A stretch of DNA of 64,000 nucleotides from Paulinella micropora (Eukaryota > Cercozoa > Imbricatea > Euglyphida > Paulinellidae). The translations under genes were made by a program, and so were the position numbers. The DNA lies in assembly GCA_019918135.1 (NCBI GenBank), contig WBZZ01004613.1:35001-99000 (forward strand), read 5' to 3'. This document shows positions 11,542 to 24,163 of the stretch, piece after piece. Each line of letters opens with the position of its first letter. Position 1 is the first letter of the stretch. The notes beneath the pieces are model-generated. The model was given only the letters and a program-made list of their open reading frames with translations, was not told where the DNA came from and ran no database searches.

Positions 11542-11871
11542 TGATAATTACCCGGTCACTCACGGACCTAATACCTTTACACTCCGGTTTGCTGAGGGAC
11601 TCCGTTAGAAGCCACGATGCCAATCGACACTTTTAATTCGCAAGTAGATAGCAGAACTGACAAACTCAAAGGTAATAACGAAACTGAAATAAAGTCCGCA
11701 CGACTGTAATTATTACACAATGTTTATTGTCCAACCCTGATATGCCAAATAGACCGTTACGTCCGTTACCATTATTGACTAGAACTATATGGTCATTCGA
11801 CTATACGAATAAATTACTTACCAGTCACAAAGGAATCACTAATAGTAAACGTAGTTATCCTACCAACGCTC
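11542..11871 (-). repeat. 3' LTR of copia family B
   Basis: On the minus strand it runs from CGTTGGTAGGATAACTACG to TTATCA. It is a close inverted match to the plus-strand LTR at 8472-8814. The first base is C rather than the usual T in both copies. Confidence 0.7.
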
Positions 11872-11882
11872 CCCCTTAGTTC

Positions 11883-12443
11883 TATGTCAATGTGCAAATT
11901 ATGATTAATGCCTCTGCGATTAATAACTATTACGATGCGATAAATGGCCATCATTTCAAGTTGTAAAATGAAATGATCGTTGAGTCACAAAACTGAAGAA
12001 TCGCCATTCTATTCCAGTCCACCTGCCTTTGCTTCTTTGCCGCGATGGCATCTCGATGCGATTAAAACATTAGCAGTATGTCCTTGAAGTATGACCATAT
12101 TAGTACGTAAACTGAATTACATCATTGACTCCTCGAATCCAATACAATTAGTTCATTCCGTCATTCCGCTAATATAAAAACTACGCGATGTATGGTCGGG
12201 TCCGATGGCTCGTGTCTTTTCCCGCTCTTGTCAAAATGCGACCGATGGTGGTCTGAACCACGCGCTTCGCATTCGCGCTCGACTTACACTTCGACGGGAA
12301 CATCGCCTCAACATGGCGCTCAACTACCTGCGCAAGAAACTTCCTGCACACTTCAAAGAGAGAAAACTCACAAAAGAACAACATAAGTTGACTTTGCGTA
12401 AATTTGCATATTTATGGTGAGTTTGCAGACTTGAGATATAAAA
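11883..12443 (-). other. Non-coding 3' region of the copia element
   Basis: No gene was supported between the polypurine tract and the RNase H end. Short frames near 12181-12420 have no recognisable domain. Confidence 0.4.
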
Positions 12444-14305
12444 TCATGGATCAAGAGTTACCATAAACTTATTTACGAGATATTCAAATTGATCCTTAGG
12501 AACATGTTTAGTTAGTACGTCTGCGATTTGTTTCTTAGTTCCTACCTTCACAAATTTAATCTCATTGTCTCTCTGTGTGTGATGAATGAAATGAAGTTCT
12601 AGGGGTAAGTGTTTAGTGCGTGGTCCTGACATTCCCCTTTCTGCTGCTAAGATAGTTTGTGCATTATCTTCATAAAGCTCTATCGGTCCTTTCTGTGCTA
12701 TGTCTAATTCTTCTGTGATATGTCGGATAGCCAATCCTTCCCGTATACACTCTGCTGCTGCGAAAATTTCAGCGTCATTAGAACTAAGTGCAATCCTAGT
12801 CTGTCGCTTTGACAACCAAGCTACGGAGTCTCCTCCCCAAAGCACTACATATCCTGTTCGTGACTTTCCGATTTTCTTTCAGACCTTGTGTGCTGCATCG
12901 GGCCACAGAGTAATTCGCGGGTATGTCCTTCCCCCTTGAGATGATCTAGGCCCGTGAAATGCAATACCGCGATACGAACTTTTCAAATACCTGAAGATCC
13001 TACCTAACAGAGCATAAGCAAGTCCTAGGTTTACTGTCTGCATTACACTAGCTGCATTTAGTGCTTTATCTGCATCTGGGCGTGTCATCTTAGTTAGAAA
13101 CAAAAAATTCCCTACCAAACTAGGTATCGAATGTTTCCTAAGGGTGTTTCTCCCATGGGCTCGGGCCAGCACTTGTAGTACTTACTGGTCTAACATCGGC
13201 ATATCCTACATCCTTTAAAATCTGTTTCTGATACTTATTCTGATGCAATAAAATGCGTCCTCCTTCCTGAACTATCTCTATTCCTTTAAACTCCTTAGCC
13301 ACTCCCAAACGCTTAAGAGGATAAAACTTTCTAGTTTACTAGCGAAACGGTCATACGCTTGTTCGTTAGGAGCAAAGAAAATAAGATCATCTACATGGAA
13401 AATACCGATGATAGCATCTCTTATCGGCTTATCTTTTTCAACGAACATACATAAATCAGAGTCTAGTAACCTGAATCCTAATTCCTCTAACTTAGGGGCT
13501 AAAATCTCATACCATCTCCTACCAGCTTGCGGCACGCCATACAGAGCTCCATCTACTCTCCATATCATGCCTTCATGCTCTTCACTGTCTATCCCATCGG
13601 GTCATAAGCGTAAACAGGATCATGCATTCGTGCATTTAGATAAGCATTTTTGAAGTCTATGCCGTATAACTTATGTCCATGCCATGCTGCAAGCTTAGAC
13701 AAAAATAGTACGAAGCGCGGCGCAGGGTACAAACAATTGATCTGGGCTATAGCTAACTCCTGGCTCTAGCATATTTCCCCGCAAAGCTAACCTTGACTTA
13801 ATGAACTTACATCCTTTCTCGTCTAGTTTGACTTTATGTACCAACGTGAGTCTCACTACTTTTACTCCTTTTTCTTTCGCTTCCTTGGGCTTACCCACGT
13901 GTAAGTATCAAAAGACTTCAGAGCTTCAATCTCTTTATCCATTCCCGCTCTCAACTCTTTCGCTGTTAAACCCTCATCAACGATTGCCTTTGGTACCTTC
14001 AATGTCAGGTACAGTAACGCAGTGGTGTGATCCTCTACGATACTTTCTGCGGACATCTCGGGGTGCTCTAGTTCTCCGACTGGTCTTAACCTATCTATCC
14101 GATATTTTCTAATATCGCTGTCTAATATCTTTTCTACTTGACCGTCGTCGAAGACTACGAAGTGGCTGGGCTTAGGCATCTTACGGACTTTAAGTCTATC
14201 TCCCTTCTCGCACGGTTCTAAGACTTTTCCTTCTCGTTTTACTGATTGCCAATTGTCTTCATATTCTTCCTTTGCCCACTCTTCTCCGAAAGCTACTCCC
14301 GGCAC
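12444..14305 (-). pseudogene. Copia RNase H and reverse transcriptase region
   Basis: The RNase H part (12444-12845) shows SKRQTRIALSSNDAEIFAAA, YEDNAQTI and KKQIADVLTKHV, all copia signatures. The RT part includes LYGVPQAGRRWYE and the catalytic-type FHVDDLIFF. Upstream sequence resembles the start of the RT domain (IVDEGLTAKELRAGMDKEIE). Broken in several places. Confidence 0.8.
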
Positions 14306-14308
14306 ACT

Positions 14309-14343
<35 letters not shown>

Positions 14344-14676
14344 GTCAATGTAGCTGCTTTTACTGCTGCTTTCTTTTCTGGAGGTGGTTGTGTAACTGGT
14401 GTCCTAACCTTTGCTTCTCGTTTCCCTCTCACTATGTTAGCTGATGTGATTTTGTCACTTTGCTCCCAAGTGAGGCCCTTATTGGGCGCGTCTCCCTCTA
14501 CGCACCTCTTACTACGATGGTCTGCTTCGGGGCTTTGCGCCTCTAACGATGTGACGGGTGTTAGCCCATCATCCTTGTTGTCAGCTATTTCTACCTTTGA
14601 CTCTGATGGAAGACCGGAATCTGGACCGTGAATGCCCTTATCTTCCTGTTGCTCCTCATGTTTGTCTAACTCCCCC

Positions 14677-15886
14677 TCAACCTTCGGGTTCGTCCATTGG
14701 CTGTTCTAGCTGACCGGTATCACTACTCTCCCCCTCAGATTCCTCGTCGTCCCATCTGACTTCTCTGGGTGGGTGAGCCTCCTTACCAACTATATTGGGT
14801 TCAAAGCGTACATTACGCACATTAGTAATGATCTTGCGACCATCCCAAACTCTGTATAGTTCCTTAAATACATCGTACCCAAGCAACATCACGCGTTTTC
14901 CCCTATAGTTTCCTTTCCCTACCTGCTTTCCTATGTACATTACACCTAAACATCCTATAGGCTTCAGTTGTCGGATAGCTGGCTTGTAGCCTAGACATTG
15001 CTCAAAAGGGGAAGTGCCCTTTCTAGGTCCTTTCGTGGCCGGCAGAATGTTGTGCAAGGTTGTGGCAGTATGCTCCATCTCTGCCCAAAACTGTGGAGGC
15101 AAGTTAGCCTCGTACCGCATGGCCCGGGCTGGTCCGGCTGTGATGTCATTGACCTTCTCAGCTATAGAATTGCCATCTTTGTCACCTGGAGCACTAGTCT
15201 TGCAAATGAATTGAAGCGGCTCCCACCACTCTATGACTTCAGTTGGGACATCGAACTCGTTATCACAAGTGATCTGTCTGACTTTCCTTCCTGTCTGCCT
15301 CTCAAACCATGCTACAGCTTGCTTCAAACACTCTACGAACTCGTTCTTGTAACGTATGTAAAAATCCTTGATGTACCCGGGCCGAGTAATCGTCTGTTAC
15401 GCAAAATTTATAGTACTTACCGTGAATTGACATGACCGCCCATGGTCCGCAAGTATCTACATGCAAAATCTCACAAGGGTAACTCGCTCTCCTAATTCTA
15501 TTAGCCTTAAATCGGGGCAACACTTTAGCTTTCCCCATCATACAGGCTTCACAAAATCTAACTATATCTTCGTTTCCTGTCACTTTTCTACCCATCGCCT
15601 TGCCTAATGCATAGGTCTTTGGTAATGCTTTATGACCAATACACTGATGTATGACATAAATGTCAATCGGTTTACCTTTCTCGCCTTTCTCAGGATACAT
15701 AGCGTATAGCACGCTGCCTCTAGCTTCCTCGTTCTCACTTACTCTCGCTTGTTTGCTCTCTTTTTCTCTCTCTTGGGGGATTCCCGCCTGCTTACCCCGT
15801 CTTCTTCTTTCTTCTTTCACTTTGGGGTCGTAACGGTCGTTTATGTTGAGGGGCTTATCCTTTTCATTGTCCCAGCCGTAGAGCAT
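14677..15886 (-). pseudogene. Copia integrase region
   Basis: An HHCC-type zinc motif is visible (IHQCIGHKA ... FCEACMMGK), then HVDTCGPW and CVTDDYSARVHQGF in the catalytic core, followed by the long hydrophilic C-terminus with LGYKPAIRQLKPIGCLG. This order is typical of copia elements. Broken. Confidence 0.8.
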
Positions 15887-16033
15887 GCCAGGTGTAAGTC
15901 TCCCCTCACGATCACGCCACTTTCTTTTATCCTTACGGGGTATTTGAGGATTAGTAGTTGCCCGTTCTGGTAAATGATAGACCGATGGTGGTTGTGGTCC
16001 ATGTTTCCTGTGGACATGATGTTAACCGGTACT

Positions 16034-16276
16034 CTAGTGTTTAGCAACACATCTTTTTTTTACCAAAACTGGCTTTCCCGATCCATCGATTCTTGTCAAT
16101 CGTGCTTCCCCCATGTCTCTCACTGTACTCTCTCCGTTTCCGGTGACTAAGCTGACGGGTTCTATCTCTCGAACGTTGCGCAAGATGTGTGGTGTACAGG
16201 CTATGTCTCTTGACGATCCACTGTCCTGCACTATCATCTTTTCTTTTCGACCTACAGTCGTGCTGTCGTCTACCAC
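16034..16276 (-). pseudogene. Copia aspartic protease region
   Basis: IVQDSGSSRDI matches the D-S/T-G active-site motif of a retrotransposon protease, preceding the integrase in the expected copia order. Confidence 0.6.
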
Positions 16277-16560
16277 GAGGTTGTGATCCTGTTCCTCGTC
16301 TCTTTCTTCTGGAGCCTGTCCTTCCTTTCTCGCTCGAATCTCTCCTCATACATCCAGTCCAGCTCTTCTCGTGCCTCGCAGTACGATCTATAGCTTATGG
16401 GTATACCTGCCCTCATCTCTTCTGAGGTTCTAGAGTGTTCTAGGTTTTCCGGATCATACTCATCATCCTCTTCTGGGTCTGAGTGTCCGTCTATTTCCCG
16501 TCTCTTCCTATCAAACTCTTTCCTTTTCTGTGCTGCCTGTTCTGGACTGAAGAACTTTTA
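16267..16560 (-). pseudogene. Copia gag C-terminal region
   Basis: A charged, Arg/Glu-rich segment (FSPEQAAQKRKEFDRKRRE) precedes the protease. It is probably the end of Gag; no CCHC knuckle was seen. Confidence 0.4.
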
Positions 16561-16736
16561 GGTTCGATATCATTCCATCAGCCTGGGGCCGGTCATTCGC
16601 CACCGGACTCAGTATATTGTCTGTTCCGTCGGCACTTGTCAATTCGTTCACCTTTACAACTTATGTGTAATACGCGAGAAAATTATTATATTGCATAACC
16701 CGGGAATATCAACGAAGTCCAAGATGATAAACCTTA

Positions 16737-17108
16737 CTAATACGAGAATTGATCGGATTTTATCCTGAATTTGGCGCGATTTTCTCTACTAAGCACAACG
16801 GAGATTTTTCCAGCCAGGTAATTGAATTTTTCTACCGTAAAATGTATTTTGGTGAATACATCTGCGATATTTTCCTCCGTAGGGACCCGGAATAGTTTGA
16901 CCTTTCCTTCTCTCACGAGTTGCGCTAGTAGACAATGAACCCTAGCGCCGGAAAAGACATTAGCGGCGGAATGGCCCTTTTCCCCCGCCTCCCGCAAAGC
17001 TCTCGTTCTTTTAGCTCGCTTCGCTTCAATTTCTATCCTTATACAATTATATACATAAAAATTTATAAGAAGCCGACATGGAGTCCGGCTGGTCGGTGAA
17101 CGTGCCAC
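16737..17108 (-). pseudogene. RNase H fragment of a second copia-type element
   Basis: VPTEENIADVFTKIHF is the C-terminal RNase H signature of Ty1/copia pol. It differs from the family B sequence at 12.4 kb, so it is a second, truncated element abutting the first. Confidence 0.6.
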
Positions 17109-17929
17109 ACGGGAATGTGGAACAACACGGAAGTACGTCAGACCAGCCGGATGTACCAGACAGGCCGATAATTACAGATATTGTGTCTTTGTTCATATAT
17201 ATCATGTTATTTTGTGTTCATTTTATACCACTCTACGGGAAGCGCTGTCAAATTTATAAATTCATACTACCGAATAGATAAGTAGCAAATAGTTCAAGTT
17301 GATCATACCTTTTGATAGGTCAGTCACCGTGATGGATACGTTATCATATATCTTTTTATATAGATGATTATGGCTACTTACGTGATCATATATATATATA
17401 TATATATCAATATTATATGTGTATTATGACCATACCGTACCTGCGTCACATACATAATATTACTCAACATAGGATACGGGGTGCGTAGGACCTAATCCTC
17501 TTCTCGTCGACCAGGCCTAGCTTGACTGGGGGGAGCTGCCCTGTATGTAATCTAGTTGATGCAAACTTGCCCCAGCAAGCCGGGTAGCCACCATCGACAT
17601 AACCTCTTGGAGAGAGGGTAAGAGTGAGTAATATTATTTTGTTTTAAGTCTGTGTTTTTATAATTTTCACAGAATAGATGTATTAGGACCTACAGTTAAT
17701 TTAATAATTTACTTTGATCCAGGGAGTGTTAGACCTATTAATATAATTAACCGGATAGTCAGTATGGGCCGGCATATGTAATGTGTGTCGTTAGAGCCAT
17801 TACGTATGTCCGGCCTAGTATATAATCGGGCCGTTCCCTTGGCGCACTTTTCTCAATAAAGTATCTACTGTAGGACACAGCAAGTATACGGCAGATTATT
17901 AAGTTACTAAGTTAGTCTCACATTAATCA
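17109..17929 (+). mobile_element. Copia-like 3' end with LTR (plus strand)
   Basis: A CCAGGGAG polypurine-like tract at 17719-17726 is followed by a 203-bp LTR (17727-17929). The LTR starts TGTTAGACC, ends ATTAATCA, and holds TATATAATC and AATAAA. The 600 bases upstream lack a recognisable gene and include an intron-like GTAAGA...TTTTCACAG stretch (about 17609-17674). Confidence 0.55.
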
Positions 17930-18171
17930 GTCATTGCCCCTGCCCTTTGATGAAAGGAAGGAAAAGCGACACGTCACTACTCAAAACTGGAACTACACTA
18001 AGTATATAAGGCAGGTGTTGGTTCAGACATTCCAGATAAATACTTTGAAGATGAATTACTTAATAAAGGAAATAGTATGGAAACACTAAAGTTTAGGACT
18101 GAAATTAAGTAATAGTGATAAACTCAGTTGAAGGCAATGAATTGCATCCGTCTAACTTAAGATAAAAATTA

Positions 18172-18322
18172 TTAGTATAATACTACTACGTATGCTAACA
18201 GGGAAAGATCGAAAGAAAACAAAACAAAATTAATTAGATGTGATTGTGATGTTATGGTCTCAAATGTCCATATGAAGAGACATACAAGGACAAACAAACA
18301 TAAAATATTACAGAAAAAATAG
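18172..18322 (+). pseudogene. Small C2H2-type zinc-finger remnant (element 1)
   Basis: RCDCDVMVSNVHMKRHTRTN followed by KHK gives a C-x-C ... H-x(n)-H pattern preceded by a basic stretch. Small zinc-finger proteins of this kind are common near the ends of Polintons and virophages. A related one lies at 26380-26616 in element 2. No start codon is seen, so this is probably a remnant. Confidence 0.45.
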
Positions 18323-18348
18323 GCTTAAACGTGTTTGATCTTTAATCA

Positions 18349-19351
18349 TTAAATTTCTTTACAAGTCAAATAGTTTTTCGCCTTTCTTTCACGGCTTCCT
18401 TTCCTTATATTAGTCGGGTCTATCTCCTCACGTTTCAGTAAATGCTTGGTTTATTTTTCTTTAGTTAGTTGTTTTAATTCTTTGTTAATATCTGTCTCTT
18501 CCGGTTCGTCAGTTGCCTCTGTCTTTAATAAATGTCGTGGGGGAACTACATCATCATTTGTTAATACAATCCGGTATCCCTTACGGGCTTTGACTACGAA
18601 TATACGTTTGCTCCATGTCTTTCCTCCCTTTTCTAGAATGTGTTTCTTGTTTAATTTTTCTAACTCTGTCTCCCTCTTTGAAACTGAATAAATATTTTTC
18701 AACATATCTATGTTGTTGGCTAATATCATTTCCTTTAAATAAACCAATAGGTGCCGCATTAATCGCTGAATGTTCTTTCTTGTTATAATTATAAGCAACA
18801 TCTTCAATATAACTTATCCAATCAAAATTACGATTAAAAGCCCATAATACGTGTAATCTTTCTCTTAGTGTTCTAACAAATCTATCAACAATACCTAACG
18901 AATTATGATCGCCTACTTCAACCATAAATTGTTCAATACCATTATTTCTCATCCACTCACCAACAGCACCTTTAAACTCCCCACCATTGTCCGATATGTA
19001 TGCTTTAGGCTTTGGCAATTTCTTGAGAGCATCTAAAACGGTGGTTGAAAATTTATTTTTTATAGGTATCGCATAAGCATAACGACTATGAATATCAATC
19101 CAAATAAGGGCAAAATTATAATTTTTATTTTTTGTAGCAACCTTACTCATATCCATTAAATCAATATTAACCATATCTAATACATTATCAGCCCATATTG
19201 TTGTCCCTCTAGTCCTAGGCTTAGTCTGACGAAATAATTCTTGAGCAGTGCTTGTCCGTTCTTCCTCTGTTGGTTCGCCTCGCGGAGTATCTTCTAGTTG
19301 TGTATCCTTATCCTGTGCATTAATATTACTAGTTGTGTGTTTGTGGTCCAT
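18349..19351 (-). pseudogene. Retroviral-type (rve) integrase, element 1
   Basis: It begins MDHKHTTSNINAQ at 19351, the same N-terminus as in the element 2 copy. The core shows NIDLMDMSKV, YISDNGGEFKGAV and NSLGIVDRFVRTLRE. The third acidic residue is Asp, 35 positions after the second Asp. The C-terminus carries an SH3-like basic segment. It inserts element DNA into host targets. The coding region looks broken about once. Confidence 0.85.
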
Positions 19352-19357
19352 GATATT

Positions 19358-19939
19358 TTAGAATTTCAAAAATATCTTTTCTGCTTCCTTACTTTTTTCT
19401 TTATTCTTTGGTGTATTGTTATATACATTAACTGATATTTTTCACTTCGTTTTTACCGCCTCGCTGTTTTCCGCCTGTTGTTTCATAATCTTCGCTTTCT
19501 TCACTCTCACTTTCTTCTTCTTCTTCTTCTTCTTCTTCTTCTTCTTCTTCTTCTTCTTCTTCTTCTTCTTCTTCTTCTTCTTCTTCTTCGCTGTCATTCT
19601 CAGACTTCTTGGGCTGTGGTGCTTTCTTTGCGGTTTTCTTCTGGGCTTTTTAGCATTCTTTTTTATCTTTCTAAGCATATGATTTGCAATAACCTCAGAC
19701 ATATCAATTTCGCTATCGCTTTCGCTTGATTCATCTTCAATCTCAGGATTTTAAGTATTTCTTTCGCAACACCAACTTCAGCATCTGTCTCAATAAGTTC
19801 TTTCACTGATGCTTCTGTTAATTCTCCTTTTTTTACGACGCCTTTCACGTGCCCACTCGTCCTTTCTACGTTCAGCATTTGCTCTGTTTGCTTGATCTGC
19901 TTTCTTCCAGTTTTCTTTTGAAGCCTGTTTTGACTGCAT
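19358..19939 (-). pseudogene. Acidic/basic low-complexity protein, element 1
   Basis: It starts MQSKQASKENWKKAD and ends with VNVYNN...IFLKF, matching the proteins at 43164-43670 and 58603-59094. The middle has a long (GAA)n tract giving poly-Glu. It is a charged, probably disordered protein lying between integrase and fibre in all three elements. Function unknown; a virion or chromatin role is only a guess. Broken. Confidence 0.6.
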
Positions 19940-20031
19940 TGTTTACCGACGAATGATATTACACAAAATAATTGTATTTTTTGTTAGTATAATTTAACAA
20001 AAAATTAAAAAATTAAAAATAATTATATACA

Positions 20032-23000
20032 ATGTCGCAATATAAATCATTACTCGGATTGTCAGAAATCGCGACAGACAGCCTATCAATCGCAAACTTA
20101 GACTTAACGAACACGATCATAGTCGGTCTGAATACAGACAGAGTGCCAGAAGATGCAGACCCAATAAATCTTTATGATACAGATGTGCGGTTTGATACAC
20201 GACTGGCTACCCAAAGCACAAGTGACCTAAAAGAAGGGCTTAATTATTATTGGACTAATAACCGCTTTGACACACGGCTCGCTTTAAAATCAACAACTGA
20301 CCTAAAAGAAGGACTTAATTATTATTGGACTGATAACCGCTTTGACACACGTCTCGCTTTAAAATCAACAACTGACCTAAAAGAAGGAAAAATTTATACT
20401 GTACAGAGCAACGAGTGAGGGACAACGACGAAGTCAAAGCCTCAACTCAGCACAGAAGCAATACTTCCAATCCGCAGTAAACCAGCCTTTATAATTTGAT
20501 AGACACAAACATATCTGCACCATTGGTCGGTCAATACTTAACGTATAATGATGTAGATGGTAAATGGAAGAATACCACCCTCGGTTCAATTGGCACAATT
20601 TCTGATGTAGTCATAACCGCACCAATAGCCACCAATAGTTATATCACATATAATTCAATAAATTGGGTAAATAAAACCTTTCCAATAAATGTTGATGAAT
20701 TCGGTCATATTAATATGGGAGGGAATTTGAGTATAACAGGAGTTAATTTGCTAAATACCAAAGATGTTGATGAATGGATGTTTGAGCATAATGATAATAA
20801 TGATAAAGTGTCAGCAGGTGGAAGTATAGATAGCCACAGCGATGTGACAATAACAGGCTTCCCATCAGATAACCAACTGCTTATTTATAGCACAGGTCAA
20901 TGGAGAAATACGACTTCACCCTTTCTGAGATTAGACGGCACTACCAGGATGACGGGAGGAATAAATATAAACAACCAAAACAAATTCAAATCAACTAAAT
21001 GGTAGGGCTATCGCAACTTGGTTATCAGAGCACGACTCCAACAACGCGAAAGTGTCAGCAAGTGGAAGTATTGATACACATAGTGATGTGATTATAACAA
21101 CAGCAACAGATAATCAACTGCTTATTTACAGCACAGGACAATGGCGAAATGTGGCATCGCCCTTTCTTAAATTAGACGGCACCGTCAGTATGACAGGAGC
21201 ATTAAATATGGGTGGTTATGCTATTTCAGGCGCTTTTACATATAATGGAATTAATCTCACCACTCTTGCAATTGATGGTTCGGTGGTTAAACTAACAGGA
21301 GACCAAACCATAGCAGGAACCAAAACATTTAGCAACATAATAAATGCTAGTGCGGGTATTGATATGAAAAGCCAAGGCATAACAAATGTTAATCTTGTTG
21401 ATGGTGTTGATGTTTCTGTTCTTGATACTTCGGTGGTTAAATTAACAGGAGACCAAACCATAGCAGGCAATAAAAAATTTACATCAGTTTTAGAAGTAAG
21501 TGGTTTATCAAATCCTACTTCTTTTGACGGCATCGGCATCGCCTTTGATACAAAAATAGGAATGATTGCAGCACAGAAAATATCAACAGCGACCTTTTAT
21601 CCGATTTCAATAACTGGTTCGTATTTAGAGTTATATTCAGGTAATACTTTAATTATAACTGCAACTGGAACAACATTAAGTTCGAACAACAACAGAATAA
21701 CAACTTAGCCACACCATCAGCAACAACGGACGGAGCAAACAAAAGTTATGTGGATACATTAGACATACAAAATGTAAAACTAACAACAGACCAAACCATA
21801 ACAGGAAGTAAAACATTTAATGGGGCGAGCACTACGATAAAATATCTAACTTTAACAGAAACTGCTGATTTTAATAATCAAGTTATCATTAATGGTGGAA
21901 ATATAACATATAATGGGGCTCGGATATTAAACCAAAATGGAGGAGATATATTCTTTTCACAGACATCAGGTGATTATCAATATTTCTTATTTACTCTAAA
22001 TACTGCTACAAGTGGAACCGCGAACCAAAGAGGTTATGTATTCACGAATGTAGCATTTGATGTAAAAGGAGCAGGTCTTTATATTTCAAAACTTTTGGAC
22101 AATAAAAGTGCTTCATTTGACATTGTCCATTTTAACAATGCTGGTGGTATGCGGTTTTATGGGGACTTAGATATGAACTCAAACAACATAACAAGTGCTG
22201 GAACAATAACGGGAACAACAATTACTTCAACTGCTGGCATGACTACAACAACATTAACGGCGAGCGATAAAATAATAACTGCAATAGACAAACCGATAAT
22301 CATAGGCAAATCAACAAAGGGAACAGGAGCAACAGGAGGTTTAGGGTTGTATGGAACGACGAACAACATTGCGGGGCCACATATACAGGCAATAACGACG
22401 GCGGACATCTATCCAGTTTTTCAAAATCTCAACTGGTCACACGACAACATATCCTTAAACTTTGATTCTAATTGGGATGGCACTAACTGGAAATCAAGTA
22501 ATGCTGGTTCAAATTTCCAAATATCAAAAGGAAACAATAAACTCGCTTTTAGCTACAAATCAGGAATAGCAGCAGGAAGCAATATAACATGGTCTGAGGC
22601 GATAAATATAAGCACAGCAGGACTAATAACGGCAAATGCGGGGGTATCAACAACAACATTAACAGCAAGTGGATTAATAACGGCGAATGCGGGAATTACA
22701 TATTCTGGGGTGCTAACGACCACAACTAATAATGGAGCGAAAATAGGAATTCAAGGACAAACAGACGGGACGAATGCGAGAGGAATATTTGTATGGGATA
22801 CTGCCGATCCAAACTGGGGGATTTATATGTCTCAGTCTGGAGCAAATATAAACATTAAATGGAGGAACAGCGCCAGCAGGAGGAGTAGGCGGAGGATTAA
22901 CCTCTTATGCTTTTAGATTTAGAGTGAATAATTCTTCAACGAGTGGGTTCATATGGGAGAATACTTCACATACTGCTTCAATGTCTTTGAAAGCAAGCGA

Positions 23001-23472
23001 TGGACAATTATGGGTATTGTCTAATCCAATTCAATATTCAGACAGGAGAAAAAAAGGAGATATAAAGGAATGCTTAGGCTTAGATTTTATTAATAAGTTA
23101 AATCCAGTCTGCTATCGTATGCTTTATGATTAAAAAAATGTAGGACTGGCTTAATAGCACAAGAATTAGAGGACATACTAACAGAAATGAATATGGTAGA
23201 TTTTGGCGGTTTTATAAAAGAAACAATTATGGTTCCGTGTCCAAAGCAAAGAAAAGAATGCGAACTGAAAGGTGTGAGTGTTAATCCAGAAGATGTTAAA
23301 TGTGTTGATAGTGGTGATGTCGGTTAGGTATAGGTTATTCCGAGTTTATTGCACCATTAATTAAAGCGGTTCAACAATTATCAGAAAAGGTGATTAATTT
23401 AGAAAAAGAAAATAAAACTTTACTTAATATATTACAAGAAATCCGAGCAGTCGTTTTTTCAAATGTCAAATA
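20032..23472 (+). pseudogene. Phage-style fibre with repeat shaft and S74-like tip, element 1
   Basis: The N-terminus (MSQYKSLLGLSEIATDSL) is conserved in all three elements and probably anchors the fibre to the virion. Three copies of a DRFDTRLALKSTTDLKEG-type repeat follow. Next come beta-rich modules (VVKLTGDQTIAGTKTF; HSDVIIT...NQLLIYSTGQWRN) and a C-terminal QYSDRRKKGDI chaperone start with LGLDFINKLNPV and GLIAQELE. This tip differs from elements 2 and 3. TATATACA precedes the ATG. Broken in about six places. Confidence 0.75.
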
Positions 23473-23505
23473 ATACAAGTAGACTTCACAGAACCCCCGC
23501 CTATT

Positions 23506-23811
23506 ATGGATATGGATGGAGAACTAACTCCCGAATTAAAGTCTCGTGTTCTTGAAGTAGAACTAAAGACTGAGGAAAAAGTAGAGCACGAATTGGAAGA
23601 TAACTGGAATTGTTGTATAAAAAATAGACCAACCGACAGCCGACTTATTAAATACTTATTGCAAATGGGTATCATTATCGCCATTATAACCCTTTGTATC
23701 GTGAGGCTGTCTGAAAAGAACTTACCTTGTGAGGTTGCTAACACTTATGTCGGAATTTTGACTTTACTGATAGGAATTTGCATTCCATCACCTTCTAGTT
23801 CAAAGAAATGA
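23506..23811 (+). CDS. Two-helix membrane protein of the fibre cassette, element 1
   Basis: The 101-residue protein starts MDMDGELTPELK. It has a charged N-terminal half and two hydrophobic helices (MGIIIAIITLCIV and VGILTLLIGICI) and ends SPSSSKK. Homologues directly follow the fibre gene in elements 2 and 3. Its 3' end overlaps the convergent Cys-rich gene by 12 bases. The true start may be upstream, since a PPP stretch before the ATG is also conserved. No known function. Confidence 0.7.
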   Translation: MDMDGELTPELKSRVLEVELKTEEKVEHELEDNWNCCIKNRPTDSRLIKYLLQMGIIIAIITLCIVRLSEKNLPCEVANTYVGILTLLIGICIPSPSSSKK

Positions 23812-24048
23812 GCATTCATATAAGTGTATTTTATACCAAGAAGCATCACTACCCGAACATATTAAAGGAATGGCTTCACCAAAACTAATACACCAATCAC
23901 TGAAAGGTTTATACACACATTTAAATTTAGTTCCTTGCTTTATACAATAAGCACAAGTCTCATTCTTTTTTTCGCTTACCCGTGAGTAAAAGTCGCAGGC
24001 AGTCCTACCTAACACAGACCCAACAAATAATAATAAAATTTTTATCAT
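23800..24048 (-). CDS. Small Cys-rich protein with signal peptide, element 1
   Basis: The 82-residue protein begins MIKILLLFVGSVLG, a typical signal peptide. It continues RTACDFYSR, CAYC, WCISF and ends ECSFL. Seven cysteines follow the leader, suggesting disulfides and secretion or membrane exposure. Homologues lie at 38575-38832 and 63601-63842. Reads whole here. Confidence 0.7.
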   Translation of the reverse strand: MIKILLLFVGSVLGRTACDFYSRVSEKKNETCAYCIKQGTKFKCVYKPFSDWCISFGEAIPLICSGSDASWYKIHLYECSFL

Positions 24049-24163
24049 TTTATATCTATATTTATATATAAAAAATCACGAGCGATTTTGCTATATAACA
24101 CAAACGAGTTTGTTTATATATTTTAACCACAAAGCACGAAGTGGCGAAGCAAGCGTAGTCAGA

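Larger units (their letters stand above)
11542..16690 (-). mobile_element. Ty1/copia-type LTR-retrotransposon fossil, family B, minus strand
   Basis: A 330-bp 3' LTR (11542-11871, same family as 8472-8814) is preceded on the minus strand by the polypurine tract CTAAGGGGGAG (11872-11882). Going right, the order is RNase H, reverse transcriptase, integrase, protease and gag, which is the copia order on the minus strand. No matching 5' LTR was found near 16.7 kb, so the element is incomplete as well as broken in several places. Confidence 0.75.
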
